A stretch of DNA of 64,000 nt from Komagataeibacter sp. FNDCR2 (lineage in GTDB: Bacteria > Pseudomonadota > Alphaproteobacteria > Acetobacterales > Acetobacteraceae). Within the stretch, counting starts at the first letter, position 1. Each line of letters starts with the position of its first letter. Of this stretch, positions 55,026-64,000 are shown one piece after another. The notes beneath the pieces are model-generated. The model was not told the DNA's origin, did no database searches, and was given only the letters and a program-made list of their open reading frames with translations. The DNA lies in the NCBI RefSeq assembly GCF_021295395.1, contig NZ_JAIWOU010000001.1, positions 189,001-253,000 of the forward strand, read 5' to 3'. The position numbers were made by a program, and so were the translations under genes.

Positions 55026-55100
55026 TCCTTTTCCCCCGCGGCCAGAAACGGGACTTCGTTACGTTTTCACGTTGACAAGGGGAAAGCTCTGCGGCACATG

Positions 55101-55120
55101 AATGTATATACAAGTACATT
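55101..55120. promoter_or_regulatory. HutC-type operator B, before hutU
   Basis: The sequence AATGTATATACAAGTACATT contains a perfect TGTA-N2-TACA site and a second half-site, so AATGTA and TACATT form a wider palindrome. It ends 12 bases before the hutU start codon and overlaps its ribosome-site region. Confidence 0.8.
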
Positions 55121-55132
55121 CAAGGTGATGTC

Positions 55133-56818
55133 ATGAGTAGCCCGACCTCGTCCCGTCTGTCCAATGATCGTATTATCCACGCGGCGCATGGCCCGGAGAT
55201 CACAGCAAAAAGCTGGCAGACAGAAGCTGCCATGCGCATGCTGATGAACAACCTCGATCCTGAAGTGGCGGAAAAGCCCTCGGAACTGGTTGTCTATGGT
55301 GGTATTGGCCGCGCGGCCCGCAACTGGCAGTGCTATGACCGTATTGTCGAGACGCTGAAGGCGCTGGAATCCGACCAGACCCTGCTGGTGCAGTCCGGCA
55401 AGCCGGTCGGGGTGTTCCGCACGCATGAAAATGCCCCCCGTGTCCTGATCGCCAATTCCAACATCGTTCCCCACTGGGCGAACTGGGACAAGTTCAACGA
55501 ACTCGATCGCGCCGGTCTCATGATGTATGGCCAGATGACGGCGGGTTCGTGGATCTATATCGGCAGCCAGGGCATCGTTCAGGGAACGTATGAAACCTTT
55601 GTCGAGATGGGACGCCAGTATTATGGCGGCGACCTGACCGGCCGGTGGATCCTGACCGGCGGCCTGGGCGGCATGAGCGGCGCGCAGCCTCTGGCGGCGG
55701 TCATGGCCGGTGCGTCCATGCTGGCGGTTGAATGTGAGCCCGGCCGGATCGAGAAGCGCCTGCAGACCGGTTATCTCGACCGCAAGGTGGATACGCTGGA
55801 TGAGGCGCTCGAGATCATCGATGCCGCCTGCAAGAGCGGCAAGCCGGTTTCCGTGGGCCTGCTGGGCAATGCGGCCGAAGTCTTTCCCGAGCTGGTGCGC
55901 CGTGGGATCCGCCCCGATGGCGTGACCGACCAGACCTCCGCGCATGATCCGCTCAACGGTTACCTTCCGGCGGGCTGGACGCTGGACCAGGCGGCACGGA
56001 TGCGCGTGACCGACCCCGCGGCGGTCGAGAAGGCGGCAAAGGAGTCAATGAGGCTGCATGTGGAGGCGATGGTCGCCTTCCACCGCATGGGCATTCCCAC
56101 CTTCGATTACGGCAACAACATCCGTCAGATGGCGTTCGAGGTCGGCTGCGAGGACGCCTTTGCCTTCCCCGGTTTCGTGCCGGCCTATATCCGCCCGCTC
56201 TTCTGCCGTGGCATCGGCCCGTTCCGCTGGGCCGCGCTTTCGGGGGATCCGGAAGATATCTTCAAGACCGATGCGAAGGTGAAGGAACTGCTGCCGGACG
56301 ATAAGCACCTGCATAACTGGCTTGATATGGCGCGGGATAAAATCCACTTCCAGGGGCTGCCCTCGCGCATCTGCTGGGTCGGTCTGGGTGACCGGCACCG
56401 CCTTGGCCTCGCCTTTAATGAAATGGTGGCCAAGGGTGAACTGAAGGCCCCGATCGTGATCGGTCGTGACCATCTGGACAGTGGCTCCGTCGCCAGCCCG
56501 AACCGCGAGACGGAAGCCATGCGCGACGGCTCGGACGCCGTATCGGACTGGCCATTGCTCAATGCCCTGCTCAATACGGCATCGGGTGCGACATGGGTTT
56601 CGCTGCACCATGGTGGGGGTGTGGGCATGGGCTTTTCCCAGCATTCGGGCATGGTGATCGTGGCCGATGGCACGGACGATGCCGCCCGACGCCTTGAGCG
56701 CGTGCTGTGGAATGACCCGGCAACGGGTGTGATGCGCCATGCGGACGCGGGTTACGACATCGCGGTCGATTGCGCCCACGAAAAAGGGCTTGATCTGCCC
56801 ATGATCACAAAAGGCTGA
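55133..56818 (+). CDS. hutU: urocanate hydratase
   Basis: The 561-aa enzyme turns urocanate into imidazolonepropionate, with tightly bound NAD. Family marks include [20 protein letters not shown], the NAD-binding [33 protein letters not shown] and [20 protein letters not shown], which holds the catalytic-region cysteine. Length is normal. It overlaps hutH by one base (TGATG). Confidence 0.96.
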   Translation: MSSPTSSRLSNDRIIHAAHGPEITAKSWQTEAAMRMLMNNLDPEVAEKPSELVVYGGIGRAARNWQCYDRIVETLKALESDQTLLVQSGKPVGVFRTHENAPRVLIANSNIVPHWANWDKFNELDRAGLMMYGQMTAGSWIYIGSQGIVQGTYETFVEMGRQYYGGDLTGRWILTGGLGGMSGAQPLAAVMAGASMLAVECEPGRIEKRLQTGYLDRKVDTLDEALEIIDAACKSGKPVSVGLLGNAAEVFPELVRRGIRPDGVTDQTSAHDPLNGYLPAGWTLDQAARMRVTDPAAVEKAAKESMRLHVEAMVAFHRMGIPTFDYGNNIRQMAFEVGCEDAFAFPGFVPAYIRPLFCRGIGPFRWAALSGDPEDIFKTDAKVKELLPDDKHLHNWLDMARDKIHFQGLPSRICWVGLGDRHRLGLAFNEMVAKGELKAPIVIGRDHLDSGSVASPNRETEAMRDGSDAVSDWPLLNALLNTASGATWVSLHHGGGVGMGFSQHSGMVIVADGTDDAARRLERVLWNDPATGVMRHADAGYDIAVDCAHEKGLDLPMITKG

Positions 56819-58371
56819 TGCAGATGTCGGAAAATATCGTTCTCCATCCCGGTCAGCTCGATCTGGCTACCCTGCGTCGCTTCGTGTTTGAAGCGACGGA
56901 TGTCACCCTCAGCCCCGATGCACTGGACACGCTGGCGGTGGCCGCGCGTTCCGTTGAACGGATCGTGGCGGGCGGGGCTGCGGTGTATGGGGTCAATACC
57001 GGCTTTGGCAAACTGGCCAAGACCCGCATCCCCGATGACCGGCTGCGTGACCTGCAGCGCAACCTGGTTCTTAGCCACGCCGCAGGCATCGGCAGGCCGC
57101 TGCCCGGGCGCGTGGTGCGCCTGATCATGCTGCTCAAGGCCAATGGGCTGGGGCGCGGGTTCTCCGGCGTGCGGCCGGAGGTCGTGCAGCTCCTGCTGGA
57201 CATGCTGGCCAGGGACCTCATTCCCGTCATCCCGGAAAAGGGATCGGTGGGCGCATCGGGCGACCTTGCGCCGCTGGCGCATATGACGGCGGTCCTGATC
57301 GGGGAGGGCGAGGCCTTTTTCGGGGGGGAGCGCCTGCCCGGCGCGCAGGCGCTGCGCAAGGCTGGCCTTGAGCCGGTCGTCCTTGGGCCCAAGGAAGGGC
57401 TGGCGCTGCTCAATGGCACGCAAGTTTCCACGGCCCTTGCGCTGATCGCCCTGTTCGACGCCGAGCGACTGTTCCAGGCGGCCCTCGTCACGGGGTCGCT
57501 GACACTGGACGCCGCGCGGGGCACGGATGCACCGTTCGACCCGCGCCTGCACACGCTGCGGGGCCAGCAGGGGCAGATCGAATGCGCGGCGGTCTATCGC
57601 AAGCTGATGGAGGGTTCGGCCATCCGCGCCTCCCATCAGGTGGATGATGAGCGCGTGCAGGATCCGTACTGCCTGCGCTGCCAGCCGCAGGTCATGGGCG
57701 CCGCGCTGGACAGCCTGCGCCATGCGGCCCGCGTGCTGCTGATCGAGGCCAATGCGGTGTCGGATAATCCCATCCATTTCCCCGATACGGATGAGATGAT
57801 CTCGGGCGGCAACTTCCATGCCGAGCCGGTCGCCATCGCGGCTGACCTCATGGCGATCGCGGTATCGGAAATCGGGGCCATTGCCGAACGCCGCCTGGCG
57901 CTGCTGGTGGATCCGGGCATGAGCGGCCTGCCGCCCTTCCTGGTCAATGACAGCGGCGTGAACTCGGGCTTCATGATCGCGCAGGTCACGGCCGCGGCGC
58001 TGGCGTCTGAAAACAAGACACTGGCCCACCCCGCCAGTGTTGACAGCCTGCCGACTTCCGCCAACCAGGAAGATCACGTTTCCATGGCGACGTTTGCCGC
58101 GCGCCGCGTGACCGATATCAATGACAACGTACGCACCATTCTGGGCATTGAATATCTGGCGGCGGTGCAGGGGCTTGATTTCCTTGCCCCGCTGGTCTCC
58201 TCGCCGCCGATGGCGCGGGCCGCGCGCGTATTGCGCGAGCATGTGGCCTTCTTCGCGCAGGACCGGCTGTTCACCCCGGATATGGAAGCCGCCAACGCGC
58301 TTATCGCTTCTGGCGCGCTGAACGTGGCGGTGGCTGACGCGCTGGCGCTGCCCACGGTCGGGCCAGCCTGA
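56818..58371 (+). CDS. hutH: histidine ammonia-lyase
   Basis: The 517-aa enzyme removes ammonia from histidine to give urocanate. The cofactor-forming triad A146-S147-G148 sits in [28 protein letters not shown] at the N-terminus and [15 protein letters not shown] near the C-terminus are the other signature regions. It overlaps the hutU stop and, by one base, the following 2-hydroxyacid oxidase gene (TGATG). Confidence 0.96.
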   Translation: MQMSENIVLHPGQLDLATLRRFVFEATDVTLSPDALDTLAVAARSVERIVAGGAAVYGVNTGFGKLAKTRIPDDRLRDLQRNLVLSHAAGIGRPLPGRVVRLIMLLKANGLGRGFSGVRPEVVQLLLDMLARDLIPVIPEKGSVGASGDLAPLAHMTAVLIGEGEAFFGGERLPGAQALRKAGLEPVVLGPKEGLALLNGTQVSTALALIALFDAERLFQAALVTGSLTLDAARGTDAPFDPRLHTLRGQQGQIECAAVYRKLMEGSAIRASHQVDDERVQDPYCLRCQPQVMGAALDSLRHAARVLLIEANAVSDNPIHFPDTDEMISGGNFHAEPVAIAADLMAIAVSEIGAIAERRLALLVDPGMSGLPPFLVNDSGVNSGFMIAQVTAAALASENKTLAHPASVDSLPTSANQEDHVSMATFAARRVTDINDNVRTILGIEYLAAVQGLDFLAPLVSSPPMARAARVLREHVAFFAQDRLFTPDMEAANALIASGALNVAVADALALPTVGPA

Positions 58372-59510
58372 TGGACGACGGCGCGTTTGCCGCGGCGGCG
58401 CGGAAAGCGCGCCGTCGTCTCCCCCGCCTGTTTGCCGACTATATCGATGGCGGTGCCCATGGTGAACGGACCATGGCCCGTAACCGGGACAGTTTCGCCC
58501 AATGGGGCGTTGTGCCCCGTGCCCTGCGCGATGTATCCGCCATCAACCTGACAACGTGCTGCTTTAGCCGTACGTGGAAACTGCCGGTCTTCCTCGCCCC
58601 GGTGGGGTTTGCCGGGATGTTCCACCATCACGGTGAACGCGGCGCGGCCCATGCGGCTGGCAGCCGTGGTGTGGGAATGGGCATTTCCACCTTTTCGATC
58701 GCACCGATGGAAACGGTCGCGGCCACGGGTGCCGATGTGATGGCGCAGATTTACGTGCTGCGCGACCGCGCCCTGACATGCGACATGCTGGCCCGCGCAA
58801 GGGCGTGCGGCATAACCGGCATTATCCTGACCGTCGACACCGCGATTACGCCCGTGCGTGAACGTGATGTCCGCAATGGCTTCCGTCACCTTTCGCGCCC
58901 CACGCTGTTGCAGATGGCCAGCCTGCTGAACCATCCGGCCTGGGTTGCGGGCCTCGTGCGTGGCGGCATGCCGGTGGTGGGCAATATCGATGCCTATACG
59001 ACCGCGCGTAACGTCATGGGGCAGGCCCGGGATGTCGCCGCGCGGATTGACCCCACACTGGGCTGGGATGATCTGGCATGGCTGCGGGAGAACTGGCAGG
59101 GCACCCTGGTGGTAAAGGGTGTGATGACCCCCGGCGATGCGCTCCGTGCCGTCGATGCCGGGGCGGATGGCATCGTGGTTTCCAACCATGGCGGCCGCCA
59201 GATGGATCCCTCTCCCGCTCCCCTTGACGTGCTGCCCGGTATTGCGGCGGCGGTGGGGGATCGGATCGATATCATGCTCGACAGCGGCATCCGTCGCGGT
59301 GGGGATGTGGTGACGGCGCTGGCGCTGGGCGCGCATGCGGTTTCCATCGGTCGCCCCTGGGTCTGGGGGCTTGCCGCGGGCGGGGCCGCTGGCGTGGCGG
59401 CGGCCATTGACATGCTTGAGCGGGAAATACGCGATGTGATGGCCCTTGCGGGTCTATGTGACATCGGGAGCGTGCGCGCGGCAGGCCGGAACGCGCTCTG
59501 GCGGTTCTGA
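58371..59510 (+). CDS. FMN-dependent alpha-hydroxy-acid oxidase/dehydrogenase (LldD-like) in the hut operon
   Basis: The 379-aa product is of the lactate/glycolate/mandelate oxidase family. It has LFADYIDGGAHGERTMARN at the N-terminus, LPVFLAPVGFAGM (FMN), the active-site loop GIVVSNHGGRQMD with catalytic histidine, and IMLDSGIRRGGDVVTALALGA (FMN phosphate). It is translationally coupled to hutH and is followed by the operon's terminator. Coupling to hutH suggests that it oxidises L-imidazolelactate to imidazolepyruvate rather than serving as a general lactate dehydrogenase. That substrate is inference. Confidence 0.88.
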   Translation: MDDGAFAAAARKARRRLPRLFADYIDGGAHGERTMARNRDSFAQWGVVPRALRDVSAINLTTCCFSRTWKLPVFLAPVGFAGMFHHHGERGAAHAAGSRGVGMGISTFSIAPMETVAATGADVMAQIYVLRDRALTCDMLARARACGITGIILTVDTAITPVRERDVRNGFRHLSRPTLLQMASLLNHPAWVAGLVRGGMPVVGNIDAYTTARNVMGQARDVAARIDPTLGWDDLAWLRENWQGTLVVKGVMTPGDALRAVDAGADGIVVSNHGGRQMDPSPAPLDVLPGIAAAVGDRIDIMLDSGIRRGGDVVTALALGAHAVSIGRPWVWGLAAGGAAGVAAAIDMLEREIRDVMALAGLCDIGSVRAAGRNALWRF

Positions 59511-59570
59511 ACGCCGCCGGACGCAACAGGCAGGCCCGCTTGGCGTATCCATGACTGTCTGAAATAAATA

Positions 59571-59598
59571 ACAGCCCCGCCGGTTCAGGCGGGGCTGT
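59571..59598. terminator. bidirectional terminator of the two hut operons
   Basis: ACAGCCCCGCC and GGCGGGGCTGT form a perfect 11-bp stem with a 6-base loop. It is flanked by AAATAA on the left and TTCTCAT on the right. It lies between converging genes. Confidence 0.88.
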
Positions 59599-59613
59599 TC
59601 TCATGGCGGGCTG

Positions 59614-60570
59614 TCAGGCCCCGGCAGGGCGGGGTTTCTGGGAATCGCGAATGCGTCCCACGATATAGTCACCAGCGGAAACAGGTTCGAAAAGCGGCGC
59701 GGTGCCCTGCGGCAGGTTCAGATCACGCGGGTCCACGATGGCGTCGTAATCGGGGTCATAGAAGGTCGCGATCGACAGGCGTTCGCTGCCCGATCGGTTC
59801 GTGACCCGGTGCTGGTTGGAATTGTAGCGCTGGTTGGACCAGCGGCACAGCAGATCCCCGATATTGATGACCAGCGTGCCGGGAATGGGGGGGGCCGGGA
59901 TCCACCTGCCGTCCCGGCCCATTACATCCAGCCCCCCGGTCTGGTCCTGCCACAGCAGGGTTATGCAGCCATAATCTGTATGGGGGGCCACGCCGTACTG
60001 GTCCTTTTCACGTTCCGCCGGGTGGGGCGGATACCAGATGGCCTGCGTGCGCTGTAACGGGCGGTCGTATTTGGTGGCGAAGAAATCAGGGGCGATTCCC
60101 AGCGAATGGGCCACAGCGCGCAGCAGGACCTGGCCGCAGGCGCCCACGGCATTGAAATAGTCCATCATCGCTTCGCGAAAGGCCGGTCGGGCGGCGGGCC
60201 ACTGGTTGGGGCCGCGCAGGGGCTGGCCGGCAAGCACAGCCGGGTCATCGGCGGGGAGTTCCAGCCCGATCTGGAAAAATTCCTTATAATCGGGCTGTTC
60301 CGCGCCGTACATGATTGTCCGGTTCAGCGCGTTGAACCCACGCACCGCTTCCTTGGGCTTGCAGGCCAGTTTTTCCTCCATGGGGGCATGAAAGAAATCC
60401 AGCGCCTCGGCGCGCAGGCGGTCGATGATCGCATCGGGAATGCCATGATTACGGATGTAGCAGAAGCCGGATGTCGTAAAGGCATGGCCGATCAGGGCGC
60501 CGGTGGTGGCATAATCACCCTGCCGCGCGGGGCCGAGATCAATGATGGGAAGACCAGCAGGCTCACTCAT
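59614..60570 (-). CDS. isopenicillin N synthase family Fe(II)/2-oxoglutarate-type dioxygenase
   Basis: The 318-aa product has the iron ligands H-x-D in VAPHTDYGCITLL and a distal H in NSNQHRVTNRSG, with the R-L-S co-substrate motif in SERLSIATF. This is the complete non-haem iron site. The N-terminal DIOX_N-type segment (PIIDLGPARQGDYATTGALI) is normal. Its start overlaps the hutD stop by 4 bases, so it is the last gene of the HutC-controlled minus operon. It may hydroxylate a histidine-related compound. Substrate is unknown. Confidence 0.82.
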   Translation of the reverse strand: MSEPAGLPIIDLGPARQGDYATTGALIGHAFTTSGFCYIRNHGIPDAIIDRLRAEALDFFHAPMEEKLACKPKEAVRGFNALNRTIMYGAEQPDYKEFFQIGLELPADDPAVLAGQPLRGPNQWPAARPAFREAMMDYFNAVGACGQVLLRAVAHSLGIAPDFFATKYDRPLQRTQAIWYPPHPAEREKDQYGVAPHTDYGCITLLWQDQTGGLDVMGRDGRWIPAPPIPGTLVINIGDLLCRWSNQRYNSNQHRVTNRSGSERLSIATFYDPDYDAIVDPRDLNLPQGTAPLFEPVSAGDYIVGRIRDSQKPRPAGA

Positions 60571-61157
60571 GGCATGACTTTCTCAGTTGGGGATGTGGAA
60601 ATGATTGCGGCGATCAGGCAGGCGGGCATGCGGGGGGCAACGGGTTCGACGGTAATCGCGCCGTTGGTATGCCCATATGCGATCATGCCCGTCGGCAGGG
60701 GGCGGTCGCAGCCTTCAACCCGCCATTCACCCTGAAGGGGAAGGAGTGCGACCGTATTGGCGTGTTCAAGGCGGAACAATGTCCGGTGCCGCTCCAGGCG
60801 AGCAGGCACCGCGGGCGCCGCCATGAGATTGAAGGCCAGCACGGATCGGCCATGGCAGGATGCGGTAACCGGCGCCGCGCCATCAAAACGGATGATCTCA
60901 CCCGGATGGCCCAGCGTCGTGCCGCCTGTCCCGATCCCTTCCAGCGTCAGCTTGCCTGGCGAGGCAAGCGCAAGCTGGCGGACAAGGCCGGGAAACAGTG
61001 AAAAAGGGCCATCACACTCGATACAGGCCAGACTCACGCGCCAGAAATGGGGGGAAGGGGAGGCATGAGCGTCATGGGCCATGATTTGGCGCGTGGTGCC
61101 GCGCCCGTTGCGCCATGGTTGTGGCGCGAAGGCATCCAGCGTGGTGAGGGTCAGCAT
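60567..61157 (-). CDS. hutD: HutD family protein
   Basis: The 196-aa cupin-like protein has the family opening (FAPQPWRNGRGTTRQI) and the SPHFWRVSLACIECDGPFSL segment. HutD lies in hut operons of many proteobacteria and is thought to limit over-expression of the hut genes; its chemistry is not settled. It overlaps the GlcD-like gene upstream by 7 bases and the oxygenase downstream by 4. Confidence 0.88.
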   Translation of the reverse strand: MLTLTTLDAFAPQPWRNGRGTTRQIMAHDAHASPSPHFWRVSLACIECDGPFSLFPGLVRQLALASPGKLTLEGIGTGGTTLGHPGEIIRFDGAAPVTASCHGRSVLAFNLMAAPAVPARLERHRTLFRLEHANTVALLPLQGEWRVEGCDRPLPTGMIAYGHTNGAITVEPVAPRMPACLIAAIISTSPTEKVMP

Positions 61158-62548
61158 GGCGGCGCGGGCGGGGGCAGCAGCTTGCCGGGGTTGAGGATGT
61201 TGTTCGGATCGAGGGCATGCTTGATCGTACGCATGACATCGAGTGCGACCGCATCATGCTCGGCGGGCATGAACTCCATTTTCGCAAGGCCCACACCATG
61301 CTCGCCACTGGCCGACCCGCCCAGCGACAGGGCGCGCGCGATGATCTTGTGGTCAAGCGCGCGGGCTTTCTCCAGTTCTTCCTCTCCCGGCGGGACCAGC
61401 ATGACGGTATGGAAATTGCCGTCACCGATATGGCCCACGATCGGGGCGGTAATGCCGGATTCCTCGATATCGCGTTTTGCGCCAAGGATCATGTCGGTCA
61501 GGGCGGAAATCGGCACGATCGCATCGGTCGAGATGCCGGTATATCCGGGCCGGTAGGCAAGACAGGCCCAGAATACGGCATGCCGCGTCTTCCACAGCGC
61601 CGCGCGTTCCTGCGCCTGCGTGCTCCATGCGAAGGCCGAGCCGTTATTGTCGGCCGCAATGGCCTCGACCGTCCCGATCTGCTCGCGCACGGATTCCGGG
61701 CCCCCTTCGAATTCAAAGAACATGGTGGGGATGGGGCGGTAGCCGTCCAGCCTGGCATAGCGGATGCAGGCATCCATCTGCACATCGTCCAGCAGTTCCA
61801 TCCGCCCGATCGGCACGCTCATCTGCATGACCTGCACCGCGGTCTGTACGCAGTCGGCCAGTGTCTCGAACTGGCAGACGGCCGCCGCCATGGTCTCGGG
61901 TATGCCATGCAGGCGCAACTGCACTTCGGTAATGATGCCCAGCGTCCCTTCCGATCCGATCAGCAGATGGGTCAGGTCATACCCCATGGCGGATTTGCGT
62001 ACCCGCCGGCCCACGCGCATGACGCGTCCGTCCGCCAGCACGACGGTCAGGCCCAGCACGTTTTCGCGGATCGTGCCGTACCGTACGGCCCCGGTGCCGG
62101 AAGCGCGCGTGGCGCACATGCCGCCGATTGTGGCCTCCCCACCCGGATCGACGGGGAAGAACAGCCCTTCGTCACGGAGCAGCAGGTTCAGTTCCTGCCG
62201 CGTGATGCCTGCCTGCACGCGGCAGTCCATGTCACCGGAATTGAGCTCCAGCAGGCCGGTCATGCGCGACAGGTCTATGGATATGCCGCCCTCGATGGCG
62301 TTGACCTGCCCCTCCAGCGAGGTGCCTGCCCCGAAGGGGATGACGGGCGCGCGGTGGGCGTTGCATACGCGCAGCGCGTGGGCGACATCCTCCGTGGTTT
62401 CGGCAAAGACGACCGCCTGCGGCGCATGCTGGGCGTGATAACCCTCCCCATGGGCATGGTGCTCACGCACCGACTGGTTGCGCGACAGGCGTTCGCCAAA
62501 ATGGGATGTCAGTTCGGCAATCGCCTGCTCAATTCTGTCCGTCGTCAT
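61151..62548 (-). CDS. FAD-linked oxidase, GlcD/D-lactate dehydrogenase type
   Basis: The ~465-aa product has the PCMH-type FAD domain with RAPVIPFGAGTSLEGQV and DPGGEATIGGMCATRASGTG. The C-terminal oxidase domain contains HIGDGNFHTVML and GSASGEHGVGLAKMEFM, typical of glycolate and D-lactate dehydrogenases. ATG 62548 overlaps the stop of the HisC-like gene (ATGA); 62557 is possible. In this operon it is a candidate for oxidising D-imidazolelactate, complementing the FMN enzyme after hutH. Membrane quinone or cytochrome is the likely acceptor. Confidence 0.85.
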   Translation of the reverse strand: MTTDRIEQAIAELTSHFGERLSRNQSVREHHAHGEGYHAQHAPQAVVFAETTEDVAHALRVCNAHRAPVIPFGAGTSLEGQVNAIEGGISIDLSRMTGLLELNSGDMDCRVQAGITRQELNLLLRDEGLFFPVDPGGEATIGGMCATRASGTGAVRYGTIRENVLGLTVVLADGRVMRVGRRVRKSAMGYDLTHLLIGSEGTLGIITEVQLRLHGIPETMAAAVCQFETLADCVQTAVQVMQMSVPIGRMELLDDVQMDACIRYARLDGYRPIPTMFFEFEGGPESVREQIGTVEAIAADNNGSAFAWSTQAQERAALWKTRHAVFWACLAYRPGYTGISTDAIVPISALTDMILGAKRDIEESGITAPIVGHIGDGNFHTVMLVPPGEEELEKARALDHKIIARALSLGGSASGEHGVGLAKMEFMPAEHDAVALDVMRTIKHALDPNNILNPGKLLPPPAPPC

Positions 62549-63714
62549 TTCACGCATTCCCCTGCGGTTTTACATGCAGGGGCAGGGTGCAGGACTGTCC
62601 GCAGGGCTGCAAGGAAGCGGGCGTTTTCTTCCGGCAGGCCGATGCTGACACGCAACCAGTGCGTGTAGCCCGCTTCCTTCCAGGGTTTGACGATCACGCC
62701 ATGGTGCAGCAGGGCCTCGGCTACCTCACCTGACGGCTGCGCCGTATGGAAAAACAGGAAATTCCCGTGCGAGGGCGCGACCCGCAGCCCCATCCGTTCA
62801 AGTTCCGTCCCGAGCGCCCCACGCGCCGCGACCGTCTGGCCCGTGCCGTGGTCCATGTGGTCCGTGCCCTCCAGGGCGGCAAGGGCCGCCAGTTGCGCCG
62901 CGATGTTGGTATTGAACGGATCGCGTATGCGCCCGAGCGCATCGATGATTTCGGGACTCGAGGCGATGGCGTAGCCGATACGCAGCCCCGCAAGCCCATA
63001 TGCCTTGGAGAAGGTACGCAGCACCAGCCAGGGCCGTGACTGTTCCCGCAGGATGGTCCGGGCATCGGGATAGGCGGGGTCGAAGCGGGCATATTCATAA
63101 TAGGCTTCATCCACCACGACCAGGCAGTCGGGCGGGCAGGCGGCAAGGAGCGCGCGCAGGTCGCCCGCCTTCATCATGCACCCCACGGGGTTGGACGGGT
63201 TGGCGAAGATCAGCATCCTGAGCGGGGTGGAGACCGCCCGGATCAGCGCGGGAAGGTCGAATTCGCATGCGGGTGTCACGGGCACCGTCTCGACCTGCCC
63301 GCCCATGGCCTCGACGGTGAGGATATGCAGCCCGAAGGACGGCACGACGGTAACAACACGATCACCGGGGCGGATATAGGCCTGCGCGATCATGCGGATG
63401 ATCTGCTCGGACCCGTTGCCCAGCAGGATGCATGATGCGGGCTCCCCCAGCTTTGCCGCCAGCGCCGCCTTCAGCTTCTGGTCGGCCTCGGGGTAAAGTG
63501 CCACCTGTGCGGCCAGCCCCTGCAGCGCGGCGGCCACGGTGGGCGGGGGGCCGTACGGGTTTTCGTTGCTGCCCAGCTTGGTAATGGTGGTGGCGCCGTA
63601 AGAGTTCTTGACGGCTTCAGTGCTCAGGCCCGCATTATACGGTGCAAGCTGCGCGACTTCCGGTCGGCATGCGGGGGCATTGACCTTTGATATGGAAGCG
63701 GGCTTGGCGGACAT
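62545..63714 (-). CDS. HisC-like aminotransferase in the hut regulon
   Basis: The 389-aa product is a fold-type I aminotransferase of the histidinol-phosphate group. It has KLGSNENPYGPPPTVAAALQ at the N-terminus, FANPSNPVGCMM, VVDEAYYEYARF and the PLP lysine in LRTFSKAYGLAGLRIGYA. ATG 63714 is preferred, with AGGAG 9 bases upstream; the frame is open to 63747 but that would start inside the operator. A biosynthetic hisC would not be expected under HutC control, so it more likely interconverts histidine and imidazolepyruvate. That role is inference. Confidence 0.85.
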   Translation of the reverse strand: MSAKPASISKVNAPACRPEVAQLAPYNAGLSTEAVKNSYGATTITKLGSNENPYGPPPTVAAALQGLAAQVALYPEADQKLKAALAAKLGEPASCILLGNGSEQIIRMIAQAYIRPGDRVVTVVPSFGLHILTVEAMGGQVETVPVTPACEFDLPALIRAVSTPLRMLIFANPSNPVGCMMKAGDLRALLAACPPDCLVVVDEAYYEYARFDPAYPDARTILREQSRPWLVLRTFSKAYGLAGLRIGYAIASSPEIIDALGRIRDPFNTNIAAQLAALAALEGTDHMDHGTGQTVAARGALGTELERMGLRVAPSHGNFLFFHTAQPSGEVAEALLHHGVIVKPWKEAGYTHWLRVSIGLPEENARFLAALRTVLHPAPACKTAGECVK

Positions 63715-63735
63715 GACCTGATCTCCTGTTCGTTC

Positions 63736-63745
63736 ATGTATATAC
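63736..63745. promoter_or_regulatory. HutC-type operator C, before the HisC-like gene
   Basis: ATGTATATAC followed by AA gives a perfect TGTA-N2-TACA. It lies 22 bases upstream of the HisC-like start, so binding would block this operon's promoter or first codons. Confidence 0.8.
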
Positions 63746-63935
63746 AACCATATAAAATTTCGTTGGTCGAGCGAAATTTATTTCGCGGTCGGGCATGGCG
63801 GATTTCTCCTTTATCTGCCTTATTTTGCTTTGTTTTCAGGGTTAAATATTCTTTTTTGTTTCGTATAAGTGTTGACGTATCTTGTACAGACAACATAAAA
63901 TCGTTTCATTCTTGCTCATACAGGACGGCCGGAAA

Positions 63936-64000
63936 ATGGAACAGATGGTCTCAATGCTTCCTCTGACCGAACAGGCGGCGACCTTCCGGGAGAATGGTGC
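63936..64000 (+). CDS. start of a gene cut by the window edge
   Basis: An open frame begins MEQMVSMLPLTEQAATFREN and runs off the end. AGGA lies about 10 bases before the ATG. The FREN-G pattern is often seen at the start of phytanoyl-CoA dioxygenase-type proteins, but 21 residues are too few to assign it. It is divergent from the HisC-like gene and may share operator C. Confidence 0.4.
   Translation, partial: MEQMVSMLPLTEQAATFRENG

Noticed and set aside
56752-58242. 496-codon minus-strand frame opposite hutH
   Set aside because: hutH is certain from its ASG cofactor site, and the reverse frame is a shadow.
62545-63714. biosynthetic histidinol-phosphate aminotransferase (hisC) as the primary call
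   Set aside because: It sits behind a HutC operator in a degradation operon with no other his genes, so a catabolic role is more likely. The fold alone cannot settle it.

Overview
The window looks like a chromosomal accessory region of an alphaproteobacterium. High-GC metabolic genes, many IS5/IS110-type transposase remnants, a TonB receptor next to a GH3 glycosidase, and sugar- and amino-acid-directed oxidoreductases suggest an acetic acid bacterium (Komagataeibacter/Gluconacetobacter type). That placement is inference; there is no rRNA or other marker gene here. I saw no tRNA, rRNA or CRISPR array.

Layout. (1) 1-5.4 kb is a transposon graveyard around an AT-rich HNH + GHKL-ATPase fusion gene (a possible defence gene), a Gfo/Idh/MocA oxidoreductase and an ArsC-like protein. 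(2) 5.4-22.8 kb is a catabolic island with two MarR regulators, a hotdog thioesterase, and a minus-strand aminotransferase/FAD oxidase/DUF3830-like operon. Divergent to that operon is a plus-strand series: IorA/IorB-type 2-oxoacid oxidoreductase, a cyclase-family hydrolase, a fused FAD monooxygenase/Old Yellow Enzyme of the salicylyl-CoA/2-aminobenzoyl-CoA type, an SDR, a RidA protein, an OYE-type reductase, an MFS importer and a proline racemase family enzyme. Read together, this could be a CoA-dependent route through isatinate (2-aminophenylglyoxylate) and anthraniloyl-CoA. (3) 23.4-28.8 kb has a TonB-dependent receptor and an exported GH3 enzyme. (4) 29-31.3 kb has an SDR/TetR pair and a broken DHA2 drug-efflux gene.

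(5) 31.3-50 kb is the most unusual part. A ten-gene minus-strand operon encodes SrfB-like (actin/HSP70 fold) and SrfC-like (P-loop GTPase) proteins, probable SrfA-like membrane proteins with DUF2135-like domains, a Sel1-repeat membrane protein, a periplasmic vWA protein, an FtsX-type permease and a periplasmic SUMF1-like protein. It is flanked by a divergent LolD-type ATPase, a lipoprotein and a glycine-zipper protein. The permease, ATPase, SUMF1, lipoprotein and vWA parts match the part list of the TagQRST-PpkA sensor of type VI secretion, but there is no secretion apparatus or kinase in the window. I propose an envelope-sensing module wired to SrfBC.

(6) 50.7-63.9 kb is a complete histidine-utilisation regulon: hutF-hutG, hutI-hutC, hutU-hutH and hutD, with three HutC-type operators sharing the core ATGTATATAC. 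It is extended by an FMN 2-hydroxyacid oxidase, a GlcD-type FAD oxidase, a HisC-like aminotransferase and a 2-oxoglutarate-type oxygenase. The additions would allow both enantiomers of imidazolelactate to be fed into histidine. A partial gene runs off the right edge.
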